Made by a program: the position numbers and the translations under genes
The notes under the pieces: generated by a model
What the model was told of the DNA's origin: nothing
The model's input: the letters and a program-made list of their open reading frames with translations, nothing else
Database searches by the model: none
Assembly (NCBI RefSeq): GCF_034702125.1
Contig: NC_085872.1
Span: 32,595,376 to 32,659,375 of the forward strand
Direction of reading: 5' to 3'
Length of the DNA stretch: 64,000 nucleotides
Origin: Engraulis encrasicolus
Taxonomy: Eukaryota; Chordata; Actinopteri; Clupeiformes; Engraulidae
Shown: piece by piece, positions 55,167 to 64,000 of the stretch
Layout: each line of letters opens with the position of its first letter
Position numbering within the stretch: the first letter of the stretch is position 1

Positions 55167-55618
55167 AAGTTGGTTGAAAGAAAAAAAACAAATGTAATGA
55201 AAATGTATACATATTTTATATTGTAGTTAGCGACTGGTTAACAGGGGTTCGTACGTAATTCCTAACCTTAATGTGAGCATTTTTTTTCTTATTAGTGACT
55301 GCTGTTAAATTAACGATATACATGGTGTTGGCAATGGTGGTTTGTTTACTCAGTTAATGTGTGACGGATGTGAGTTCGACATGTTGGTTGTCATAAATAT
55401 GATATTATATGCTACAATGTTGCGCATTTTCACTGTTTTTTTTTTTTGATACAATCAAACAATGTTGATATAACTGTAGCCTGTCACATGCTTGCTAGCA
55501 AAAGTCTATCGTTATGTTTACCCTTTGATATTTCGTTCGGTCTACATGACGTGGCCTCTGACCTTGTCTAATAATTTTGCCATGGGCACTGACCGCAAAA
55601 CTTTTTTGTTCCTCTGCA

Positions 55619-56977
55619 GTGAACGCTAGGGGTCACCGTCTGACACTGCAATAGTAGGGGAGCCGAAAAAACAGGCAGGAAAGGAAGGCAAAAGGCAGAC
55701 AGCAGCATCCAGAAGGCAGGCAGGAGTCAGCGATGTCTCATCTCTAGTGAAGGGCATGGCCATTCTTTCGCGCCAGTTTGTTCTCTACGTTCAGTTCTGC
55801 TGAGGAATTCGTTCATTCACAGTTCGTTCAGTTGTTCATTTTGATTACGTCACGCCACAATGCAAGAGAGCAAGGGGTGAATGACGAGCGAACTAGTTCA
55901 GTGAACGAGAGGAGGAGGGGGGCATTCATACTTTGCCTGTGTGCTTCTCATGTCCAAACATATCAACTTAATTTATTTTGCCTAGTAATAGTATTTATTT
56001 AACAGCAGCACACATTTGAAAAAGCCCAATTACAAGCTGCTTTTTAACCAAAAAGTATGCCTTCGTCGCTGTTAAGTTGTTTATTCGTGGTCATGGACAC
56101 TGTTGCTATGCGCCCAGGCTGGTCTCTCGTTCGCGGGCTCAATACAGTTCGTTCTCGCTGTGCTGTGTAGATCTAAGGTGCTCCTCGTGTCTAAACATAT
56201 CACCTGAAACCTATTTTACAAATTAATTTTATGTATTGAACAGTAGCACCCATTAAAAAAGAATAAAATATCATTTACAAGTGGCATTTCCAACTAGAAG
56301 TATGCCTTTGTCTCTGCCACGTTAAGTTGTGTATTCGTGGTCATGGAAACCACTGGCTCCTCGTTCAGGAACGAGAGCTCAGCTCGTTCAGAGCTGTGAA
56401 CTGTGGACTATGTGAGCTGCTGAGCTCTTCTAAATTATGAACTAAATACCTGGTATGTGTAAAAGCTCTGGTAATATTAAGATATCACATTCAGAGAGAT
56501 AAAGTGGTGCCCCTTTGCGCAGATTAAAATGCTCATTGGACGACCACTTCTGCTACTGTCTGACTGACAAGTGACAGAGACCGGTGATTCACCAACGAAC
56601 GAAGTGAACGAGAGGCGGGGAACTAGTTCGCTTCGTTCACTTCAAAGACTCGTTCAAAACGACCGGTTCGTTCGTGAACGACACATTACTACTCATCTCT
56701 CTTCATACGTTCAGCATTTGGACAAACCTGACTTATCCAGATACTTTGCTAAATTACAACTGTCCATTGACGACCAAATTCTGTGTTTGCCAGACCCATA
56801 CAATCTAAATGATGGCTGGCATGCCACTGACGGCAAAACACTACCCCCTGTACATTACCATGATCTGTATAATTACTTAATTAAAACCCCAGGCCCTTTT
56901 ACAGGCGATGCATTACAAGCCTACAGATCTCTGAAGGCGTACAATTATTTTGCAAGTAGTCATGTCCAGAACATTAA
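55619..56977 (+). pseudogene. YqaJ/SWIM-type transposon-associated protein, first coding exon
   Basis: After the acceptor at 55618, a purine-rich 5' UTR leads to ATG 55733. After four codons a 947-bp hAT element intervenes (55746-56692); deleting it with one 8-bp duplication lets the frame run from that ATG to 56973. The protein contains YVQHLDKPDLSRYFAKL, LPDPYNLNDGW and HDLYNYLIKTPGPFTGDALQ, then a LKAYNYF block. This is the N-terminal region of a protein family, abundant in fish and amphibians, that continues with a SWIM zinc finger and a YqaJ-like nuclease domain and is associated with DNA transposons. Those later domains are cut off by a TTAA insertion at 56974 and are not found in the window. 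Confidence 0.75.
55746..56692. mobile_element. hAT element (947 bp) inside the YqaJ-type exon
   Basis: Perfect 8-bp duplication TCATCTCT at 55738-55745 and 56693-56700. The left end AGTGAAGGGC and right end ACACATTACTAC are only weakly inverted, but both halves contain many GTTCGTTCA/GAACGA words in opposite orientation. Related to 45806-46178. Non-coding. Confidence 0.88.
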
Positions 56978-57060
56978 CTCATTGGCTGCCTTGGGCGGCG
57001 AATGACGTCATTTCGAATAGTGACGCCCCCTGCCTTTAACGGCGTCTGACGATAATTGTG
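56974..57060. mobile_element. Left end of a TTAA element (CTCATTGGCTGCC)
   Basis: TTAA at 56974-56977 is followed by CTCATTGGCTGCC, an end type I associate with fish piggyBac-like elements, then a short palindrome (GACGCCCCCTGCC ... GGCGTC). The matching right end was not found up to 60 kb, so the extent is unknown. Confidence 0.55.
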
Positions 57061-57591
57061 TTTTTTTTACAGCCACGCCTTGACGACGGTCTGACCTATG
57101 TTGTATATATTCCCGCCCCTAGGCATGTTCTAACTGTTCCTGTAGGTGGCAGAAGTGTCCTTAGGAACAGTCAGGGCAGGGCATTAGCTCAGAGCAAGAG
57201 GAAATGTCAAGACAAAAACATCCCTTTTTACTATTATAATCTCAAAAGTAGCATAGCAAAATCATTTTTGAAAGTAAAGCACATGTGACAGTAGTATACT
57301 TTCTTGCCCTCTGATTTTAACACAGGTAGGCTAATGATTTTAGTGTCAGAGCCTCACAAAAAAACCTTCCTCTCATGAACTACAACTCCCCCCTTTTCCT
57401 ATCTAGCTAGTAGGCATCGTAGCTAGCTTGCCCAAAATACACCATGTTCAACCATAGATGATCTGTGTGGCAACCGTTTCATTTTGGATATGTGATCAGC
57501 CTACACAATATCAGGATGATGTGTCTAACAGGAAAATACAACAGTGTGGGACTGGTGGTGATGTGTAGTCACCTCAGTTGGGAATGCTTGG

Positions 57592-57600
57592 CTATAAAAG
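57592..57600 (+). promoter_or_regulatory. TATA box and candidate 5' UTR exon
   Basis: CTATAAAAG is followed about 70 nt later by CCTTG|GTAAGTC at 57666-57676, the arrangement of a core promoter with a short non-coding first exon. It could be the promoter of the TTAA element starting at 56978. No downstream coding exon could be assigned; 57061-57280 and 57677-57870 are open but unrecognised. Confidence 0.4.
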
Positions 57601-58019
57601 TTTGCTACGCTAGTTAGCGAGCACGAAATCGCTAACAACTTACAACTACGCCTAAATAAAGGAGCCTTGGTAAGTCAACTATTTTTACTCATTCTAAAGT
57701 TACTTTTTATGGATCTGTATAGTATGATCAGCTTACTGTATCATCAAAAAAGACAGGGGGTTGCAGATTCTTGGATCAGAGTAGCCTTTGTGTCTGGTCA
57801 GATGCATTCAGAGAAAGCATTGCACTTAACCTCAGACCAGCTAGCCTTCACCACTCCAATTGGCTTGTGAAATGTTGGATATGTGATCAGTACTTTATCA
57901 AAAGAAAATTCATTGAACTATATATGACAAGATCACTATAGCAGAAACATGATGACAGTAATGATCAATCTGCAAATTGTCCGCTCTGCCAAAGAAGCTG
58001 CAGTAAGCTAAGCTGGGCT

Positions 58020-58160
58020 GCCTGCCTCCAAGGGGGACGACGAGGAGGAGGAGGTGGCGGCCGCGGCAGCAGCACCCACTTCACAAGTTTCGAGGCTGCC
58101 TGTGATGGTTTTCGCAGAGGGCAACCCTCCCCAAATCTGTTCACAAAGCTCCATGGGGTA
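58020..58160 (+). other. Unassigned acidic/alanine-rich coding-like patch
   Basis: One forward frame reads KGDDEEEEVAAAAAAPTSQ and continues to about 58260 before a stop. Composition shifts sharply to GC-rich. It looks like a low-complexity N-terminal exon piece of a transposon protein but has no domain. Confidence 0.25.
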
Positions 58161-58275
58161 CCTAAGTCACGCCCTCTACTTCCTGGTTCATGGGGCAGAG
58201 GGAGTCAAAAAATGTTTACTGGGCTTGAAAATGAGTGATTTTTGGATTTGTGGTGCATAGGTGGAGGTCCAAGGT

Positions 58276-58400
58276 CAGGGTTGCCAGATTGGGCGGTTTC
58301 CCGCCCAATTGGGCGGTTTTGCGTTGGTTTCTGCGGGAAGGAACGGTCTTGGGCGGGTGTGTAACAATTGGGCTGTTTTCAGATGAGTTGGGCGGTTTTT
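58276..58400. mobile_element. hAT MITE left-end fragment (CAGGGTTGCCAGATTGGGCG)
   Basis: Several GGGCGG(T) and CCCAATTGGGC words follow the CAGGG end, then a T-rich tail. The right end is missing. Confidence 0.65.
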
Positions 58401-58855
58401 TTTATTTATTTTTTTTAATCCCTCTGTAGCCTAGGCTACCCCTTCTGTGCCCCCTCCAATGTTCAGACAACACATTTAGCCTTGGCTACATCACCCATAG
58501 AATATAGGCTACTATCTACTCCAGCTCAAATCCCTATCTACTCAACTCCAGCCCAAATCAACATATATCTTAGCGCTTGCGCCGTTATGACAGCCGAGAG
58601 CGTGGACTCATTAATTTCACTACGTCTCACAGCAGCATTGCGCTCACCTGCATGTGAGGATAGAGACCGTTTAGACCATCAATCTTTTATAGACAGACAG
58701 CCGGGAACTGAAGGAGTGTAGACTGGACTGTGCGACTTCCAAGCAAGGAGCGATTAGTCTCTCGGCGCGCTGGACTCTAGTCGCCACCCAGTGCATGTTG
58801 CGGCGCCGTAGACCCCAGGGATGGTCTTGCTTCACAGGACAGTTACGTTTTAACC

Positions 58856-58858
<3 letters not shown>

Positions 58859-58898
<40 letters not shown>
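58859..58898. repeat. (GA)n microsatellite
   Basis: About 19 GA units. Flanks 58401-59280 contain no recognised gene. Confidence 0.95.
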
Positions 58899-58902
<4 letters not shown>

Positions 58903-59286
58903 TTTAATGATGGTCATGTGAACGAGTGGGGAGGGTCGAGGGTCTTAACTGAGAGGGGGTTAGATCATTTTGTGGCATGTGTCAGTGACATGCAGAAGTG
59001 CCGCAGTGACATGTCCATTGATTTTATATTAACCACAGACTTATACTAATTATTATCAATAAGTGTAATAATATTTATTAATAAAAAGTATTATTTTTGG
59101 GGAGCGCATGAGCCAATAAAATAAACCACCGGTTGGATACAGGATAGCCTGAAAGTGGTGCGCAACCGAGCTTCAGCTATCCAGGCACAGGTGTAGGGAA
59201 AAATGATCAATATGAGAAGTTCATTAATAAACAACGCACTGGATACAGTCCCCCCCCCCACACACACACTTTATCTCGTTAACAAC

Positions 59287-59333
59287 GCGTTTCGCCCTGT
59301 GCTTCACCGAAGACGCACTGGGCGAAAGGCGTT
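59287..59333. repeat. Short inverted repeat with GCGAAA centre
   Basis: AACGCGTTTCGCCCTGTGC and GCACTGGGCGAAAGGCGTT (17 of 19) flank TTCACCGAAGAC. It resembles the fold-back centres at 11490, 30577 and 63449. The stretch 59334-60058 otherwise holds no feature. Confidence 0.6.
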
Positions 59334-60058
59334 CTCTCAAAAGAATAAGCTAAAGAGAAAACAAAGATGAGTATCCACCGAAAGTGGTTTGTTTACAGTT
59401 AATGGCTTACAACACCATGACAATTAAATAGGCGAATAGGTAGGCTACATCTTATACCAAAAATGCGTCTCAGTCCTTTTTAAAGTGATGGGCTATGCTC
59501 CCAAATTGGATGCGCACCGCCCCATTCTAGAATAATGCCTGATGGGGCATTCACATAGCCCAAGCTTTCGTTTACAAGGTGGACACTTACATTTCAATAA
59601 AGTAATATTATAATCATTCAGTTATAGCCTAGGCCTACAGGCCACATGTGGTTTTCAGTCTACAGCCTGCTCTGTTGGCTGGCCGTCGTTGTGGCTGTCT
59701 GACGATTGCACTGACAGACTTCGGCTTAACACAGATAGGCATAGGCTATAGGAGACGTAACTCAACCGGCATCAGCAATAGCCTATTTGCAGGTTGTCCT
59801 ATGGCAAATATGGCTGTGAATTGACTAACGTTCTACCCCCAGCTAAGCAGTCAATCATCGTGACAGAGCAGTCAAAGTCAAATCAAATATTGAACTTTAT
59901 TGTAATACCATGACATTACGGTGCATTTAGGCCTACACAATCATTTTGTCAAAACAGACAATAACAAACAGCCAAATTAAAAATCATTCAAGATTAAAAA
60001 CAAAATTGTTGGTTTTGTTCATTTGAACAATTAGGCCTAAGCAATAACAATTAAAACT

Positions 60059-60294
60059 CAGGGCAGAGTTGAGGGAGGATAGGCGACTCCCCCTATTCCC
60101 TGTACATAGACGAGACAACCGACATAACAGTGAATAGCCTACGGTAAATTAGGCCTATTGTGCATAGGCCTATGCGTCAAATCCTATGCCTACTAGGCTA
60201 CCCATCAACAAACCAGAGAAGAGAAGAAATAGAGAAATTTGTCAGCATGAGCCTGAATTTAGCGGAGCTGCTGTGTGGCGATGCATCCTCGGTC
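60059..60294 (+). pseudogene. Duplicated fragment of the hAT transposase
   Basis: It matches 61566-61753 of the hAT gene (GGGCAGAGTTGAGGGAGGAT, CTAGACGAGACAACCGAC-like, GGCGATGCATCCTCGGTC) but carries insertions made of TAGGCCTA-type words between 60135 and 60200. It is bracketed by direct repeats of about 50 bp (59994-60044 and 60302-60353, TTAAAAACAAAATTG ... AACAATTAGGCCTA). An old partial copy. Confidence 0.85.
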
Positions 60295-60406
60295 AACCAA
60301 ATTTTAAAAACAAAATTGATTTAGTTTATTTTTAACAATTAGGCCTAGGCTATGCTGCGGTGCAGGATTAATTACGGTAGGCTACAACCAGAGAGGTCTA
60401 CATACC

Positions 60407-60537
60407 GGTAGGCTGCTGGTGACGGCTCTATCTTGATCTGTTAGCTAGCAAAATCCACAGCACACAATCGTTGTATACAGTATGGTGTGGGTTTAGCTAG
60501 CTAACAGATCGAGATTGAGCCGCCACGATAGCCTACC
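60407..60537. repeat. Fold-back hairpin with ~50-bp arms
   Basis: GGTAGGCTGCTGGTGACGGC ... GATCTGTTAGCTAGC is inverted against GCTAGCTAACAGATC ... GCCGCCACGATAGCCTACC with some mismatches and a ~22-bp loop. A palindromic MITE or fold-back. The segment 60538-61152 is the GC-rich 5' region of the following hAT gene and shows no separate gene. Confidence 0.8.
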
Positions 60538-61152
60538 ACAATAGCCAATGTGTAACCCAGTCTGCATAGGTTAGGCTTACATTTTCCGCACTGCAGCCGC
60601 CGCAGTCACGTCAATATACATGAACCTGAAATATGTGTGTTATCGTTATGGGTCACACTGTCTGTCACTGGCACACTACAGTTCCCTATATCCCATTCTT
60701 TCCCAAGATGCGTAACGTTACGTTGTTAAGCTGTCAGTGAGGCGTAGGGGGACACTACGACGACCCGCCCCCCTCGACTGGATGTCCGGAGGCTCCAAAC
60801 GGAGCGGGGGTAGATGCCTACTGGGCTCAAAGTCAGACCCCGGGCCCCAACAGTCAATGGGCCCGAGGCTCTCTCGCATCTGCCTTCTCTTTAAAATCAC
60901 ACTTTTGTAAATTAAAATGTTCTCCGGGGACAACCCAAACCCCCATCAACACACCCAGGCTAAAACCCTGAATCAGTTTGTAAACTAGGGGTGGGGTGGG
61001 GGGTCTTTCTTGTTGTCTGGCCCAGGGGCCCATGGAATCATAAACCGCCCCCGATTGGGAGTCAACTTCAAGGGCGAACTGTCACTGTGAGGGGCCCCTG
61101 TGCTAGCAGTAGTTTGCTAACACGAGCTTGAAGCACCGTTAACAAGATCGAG

Positions 61153-63046
61153 ATGCCAAAGTGGGCGAAATACAAGAAGCAATACAGAAAGGAGTGGGAA
61201 ACGGATCCCGAGTTAAAAGTGTGGATCGGGCTGGCCCAAGACGAGGGGAAAGCAAGATGCAAGTTCTGCAACACAGAAATAAGAGCGCATCTGAAGGACC
61301 TGGGGACCATGATGCAACAAAAAAGCACACGGCGAGATGCTTGGCGCCCTCAGTCAAGACCTTCACCGTAAGCGCTGCAAAAGTCCACGATCCACCCTCA
61401 TCACAAAAACGGCGTGAGTTGCGCATTGCCACTTGCGTGGCTTGTCATACTTCCATTAATGCCGTAGACGAGCTGTCAGACATCCTGCAAGACGAGACCG
61501 CAGCATTTCAGATGCACCGGACGAAATGTACAGCCCTCATCCGCTCTATGTTGGCCCCCCATTTCAGGGCAGAGTTGAGGGAGGATGTAGGCGACTCCCC
61601 TTATTCCCTGTACCTAGACGAGACAACCGACATTACAGTGAATAAGTTGCTGTGCATATGCATCAAATACCCATCAACAACCCATGATAAATTTGTCAGC
61701 ACGTACCTGGGTTTAGTGGAGCTGATGAGTGGCGATGCATCCTCGGTCGCTACAGCAGTAATGGGGTTCCTGGACAAATGCGGTCTCTCCATCGCTGCGC
61801 TTGTGGGGATCGCCACTGATGGGGCCAGCGTGATGGTCGGGAAACATCACTCTGTGTATACGCTGTTGAGGGAGAGGTAGCCGACCCTCAAATTGATCCG
61901 GTGCGTCTGTCACTCACTCGACATTGTCGCACACAAGGCCATGGCCCGGCTTCGAAGTCATGTGGAGTACCTCATCAGGGAAACATACAACTGGTTCGCA
62001 CACTCATCAAAGCGCCAGTCTGACTACCGAGCAGTGTACGAGACCATCAATGGAGGGGAAGCACCCTTGAAGTTGCTGTCACCGAGCGGGACACGCTGGC
62101 TGGCAACAGCTGACTGTGTAGACCGCATCGTCAGCCAGGAGAATGAGTTAGGGTTGCATTTTGCCATGGCAGCCAGCGCAGAGCACTGCTATGCTGCCAG
62201 GGTGCTCGGTGAAATGTACAGGGACAAGTCCAACAGCCTGTACCTCCACTTCCTCCGACCAGTCCTGGCAGAAATTAAAGCGGTCAACAAAGCATTCCAG
62301 CTCGAGACAGGGGATAGTGTTGCCGTTTTCCGGGACCTCAGTCAACAATGAGGCGTGTGATAAAGCCATCCGTGTTCCGCACTCATAGCCAAAAGCAGCT
62401 CAGAGAGTTGGACCTCGCATCCTCCGCTCTCTACCTGTCCCCCTCTGATGCAGATCTGGGCACCATCTTCGGACAAAAAATGGAGGAATGTTCTCTGCCC
62501 CCGGACACCAAATCCGCTGTACAGGCGAGATGATTGGAGTTCCTCAAGGAGTTGCTGGTCCAGTATCAGATGCGCCTACCCGAGTCACTGGAGCTGCTAG
62601 CACAACTGGAGCTTATATGTCCACCGGCCGTGTTGTCTCGCACCACCACCATCCACGACCTACCCAAGGACTTTTTCCAGGGGTCCCGCGATACCCTGGA
62701 AATCCAGTTGAGGAACGTTGCGTGTGCTGGTTTCCCGGCTGACCTCCCCATCGACAAATTTTGGCTGGAAGTGGCAAACTTCAGGGACGCCGGAGGCAAC
62801 GCATGCTTCCAAGAGCTCGCCTCTGGAGCCGTTAAGATGCTGACGCTCCCTATCTCCAACGCCACTGTAGAGCGAGCCTTCTCGCAGGTGTCCCTACTCT
62901 CAAGAATGACTTGCGCAATCGAATGGGCCTGCCTCTTCTGTCCAGCCTGATGGACGTGCGTGCTGGATTGGCGCGGAATGGACTGACGTCGGCCACGTTT
63001 CGTCCACCACAGTCCTTGATCGAAAAATTCAATTCGACCATATATT
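61153..63046 (+). pseudogene. hAT transposase with BED zinc finger (ZBED-like)
   Basis: Frame 1 starts MPKWAKYKKQYRKEW and has the BED-finger pair CKFCNTEI. A shift at an A-run near 61320 moves to frame 3, which gives SLYLDETTDITVNKL (first Asp), GIATDGASVMVG (second Asp), an in-frame TAG at 61878, then CVCHSLDIVAHKA and SPSGTRWLA. After another shift near 62345, frame 2 continues through a TGA near 62531 to FWLEVANFRDAGG and SNATVERAFSQVSLL, the hAT dimerisation motif. A last shift near 62903 would be needed to reach the natural end at about 63046. Three shifts and two stops disable a protein otherwise of family length (about 620 residues). Confidence 0.88.
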
Positions 63047-63375
63047 GAACTTCTACAGCCTATTTGTTTTTGCACGTTGCATAGGTTTAATGCAGTGCTT
63101 TTGTTTAGATGGCCTGTTTCATTGAAAGTCCTTGTTCGTAACGATGTAGGCTAGGCCTACCTCGCGCCTGTTCAGTGTTCAAATGTCAACTGCCAACTAG
63201 TGCCAGTTATTAACCGAATGAGAAATCGTCCAATCATTGTACAGTTCCAATCATTGTACAGTTCCATCACGTGCTCCCCTGTCGTTCACTATGTTTTTTT
63301 TTTTTAACTGAAGCAAAGTAAATGGCAATTCAATTTCAGACCAACATGTGTTTAGAGAATGAATGAATGCATGAA

Positions 63376-63507
63376 TGTCTATTTTCTGTAATTTATTTTT
63401 TAGTGCAGTGAGACTAACGTTTCGACATGCGTCTTAGGACTCTGATGAAGACGCATGTCGAAACGTTAGTCTCACTGCACTAAAAAATAAATTACAGAAA
63501 ATAGACA
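63376..63507. repeat. Perfect 59-bp fold-back
   Basis: Arms 63376-63434 and 63449-63507 are identical inverted repeats without a mismatch around a 14-base loop (TAGGACTCTGATGA). The right arm opens with AGACGCATGTCGAAACG, itself a small hairpin plus GAAACG. The lack of divergence means a very recent origin or active homogenisation. Confidence 0.97.
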
Positions 63508-64000
63508 TCCGTGTGGCACCAGATTTCTTTCTCTTCTTTGTGTAGCATATTGGTGCGTGTGCCTTTAAGCCACAGCGGCAATTGGCTGTGGCGCGGTGTG
63601 TCATGTGAGTGAGGAGCACCAATTGCTAAGATTTTAGTTTCTTTTAAAAGCGCTACACCTGCTTCATTTGGGCGGCGGCTGGTCGATCATCATTTGGCTC
63701 TGGGTTCTGTTGTCACTGGGAGAGCCCGCACCCGTAGGCATATGTATTCCCCGGGGATGTGGAAGCCCTCGTGGGGTTGTTTGGTCCTGCGGTGCGTCTT
63801 CTGACCAAGAGCGTAACCGCTTGAGTTTCTGCTGAAGTGCTGGCGTGGGCATTCTCTCAACTTCTCCCGGCAACTGCTGTACCTAGCCTGTCCGTTTTAC
63901 TGCTGTTGCCCTTGCTGCTGTCGGCGTAGGCGATGTGCCTCGCCCATCGGGTAGCCTGGGATCAACATATGTAGGGCCGACGGCCCTTGACGCGCTGCTG
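63508..64000. other. GC-rich end of window, no gene recognised
   Basis: From about 63660 the sequence is clearly GC-richer than average, with short overlapping frames on both strands but no motif. It contains a TTTAAAAGCGCTACACC stretch and several GCTGCTG words. It may be the start of another element that extends beyond the window. Confidence 0.4.

Noticed and set aside
63441..63470. Hammerhead ribozyme: CTGATGA, short stem and GAAAC followed by GTTAGTC
   Set aside because: The core words and a short stem III could be drawn, but the bases before CTGATGA do not pair with those after the would-be cleavage site, so stem I is missing. At 11490 the core is CTGAGGA and the cleavage triplet is also absent.

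Overview
This window looks like teleost fish nuclear DNA dominated by transposable elements. Coding traces are split by GT-AG introns, long introns and AT-rich spacers carry vertebrate-style dinucleotide microsatellites, and the recognisable proteins are transposases or transposon-associated proteins of families that are very abundant in fish (animal EnSpm/CACTA, PIF/Harbinger, hAT, DUF4806, YqaJ/SWIM-type). The palindromic word TAGGCCTA and relatives (TAGGCTA, GTAGGCCTAC) are strikingly frequent. I associate that loosely with some teleost lineages such as clupeiforms, but the species cannot be fixed. No conventional single-copy host gene could be recognised.

Layout. 1-3.7 kb: diverged direct repeats and two tandem arrays of about 150-bp units. 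4.7-6.4 kb: a broken EnSpm transposase. 7.1-9.4 kb: a reverse-strand hAT transposase cut by a LINE tail and a MITE fragment. 11.4-11.8 kb: a fold-back element and a hAT MITE. 13-17.7 kb: a second EnSpm gene split by a 1.7-kb element inside a codon context that can be read through. 19-27.6 kb: a multi-exon DUF4806 gene, minisatellites, a nearly full-length Harbinger transposase followed by two histone-type stem-loops, and a convergent BESS-motif exon. 27.9-33.9 kb: a TTAA-flanked 5.9-kb element with its own TATA box, itself carrying nested hAT MITEs. 34-47.6 kb: hAT, Harbinger-type, TA- and TTAA-flanked elements and a second, decayed DUF4806 gene. 47.7-49.1 kb: Harbinger and EnSpm fragments on the reverse strand. 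49.9-54.4 kb: an unrecognised reading frame interrupted by a 3.4-kb TTAA element. 55.1-57 kb: the 5' end of a YqaJ/SWIM-type gene hit by two insertions. 60-63 kb: a BED-finger hAT pseudogene plus a duplicated piece of it. 63.4 kb: a perfect 59-bp fold-back.

How it fits together. Most of the coding content serves DNA transposition, and almost all of it is decayed. The clearest signals are insertion scars: about twenty elements can be delimited by terminal repeats, most of them with target-site duplications (8 bp for hAT, TAA/TTA for Harbinger-type, TTAA, TA), and several sit inside exons of other transposons, so relative ages can be ordered. The points most worth follow-up are the tandem histone-like 3' stem-loops after the Harbinger gene, the unidentified reading frame flanked by telomere-like repeats, the DUF4806-Harbinger-BESS neighbourhood, and a set of unrelated fold-back elements that share a small GAAAC hairpin.
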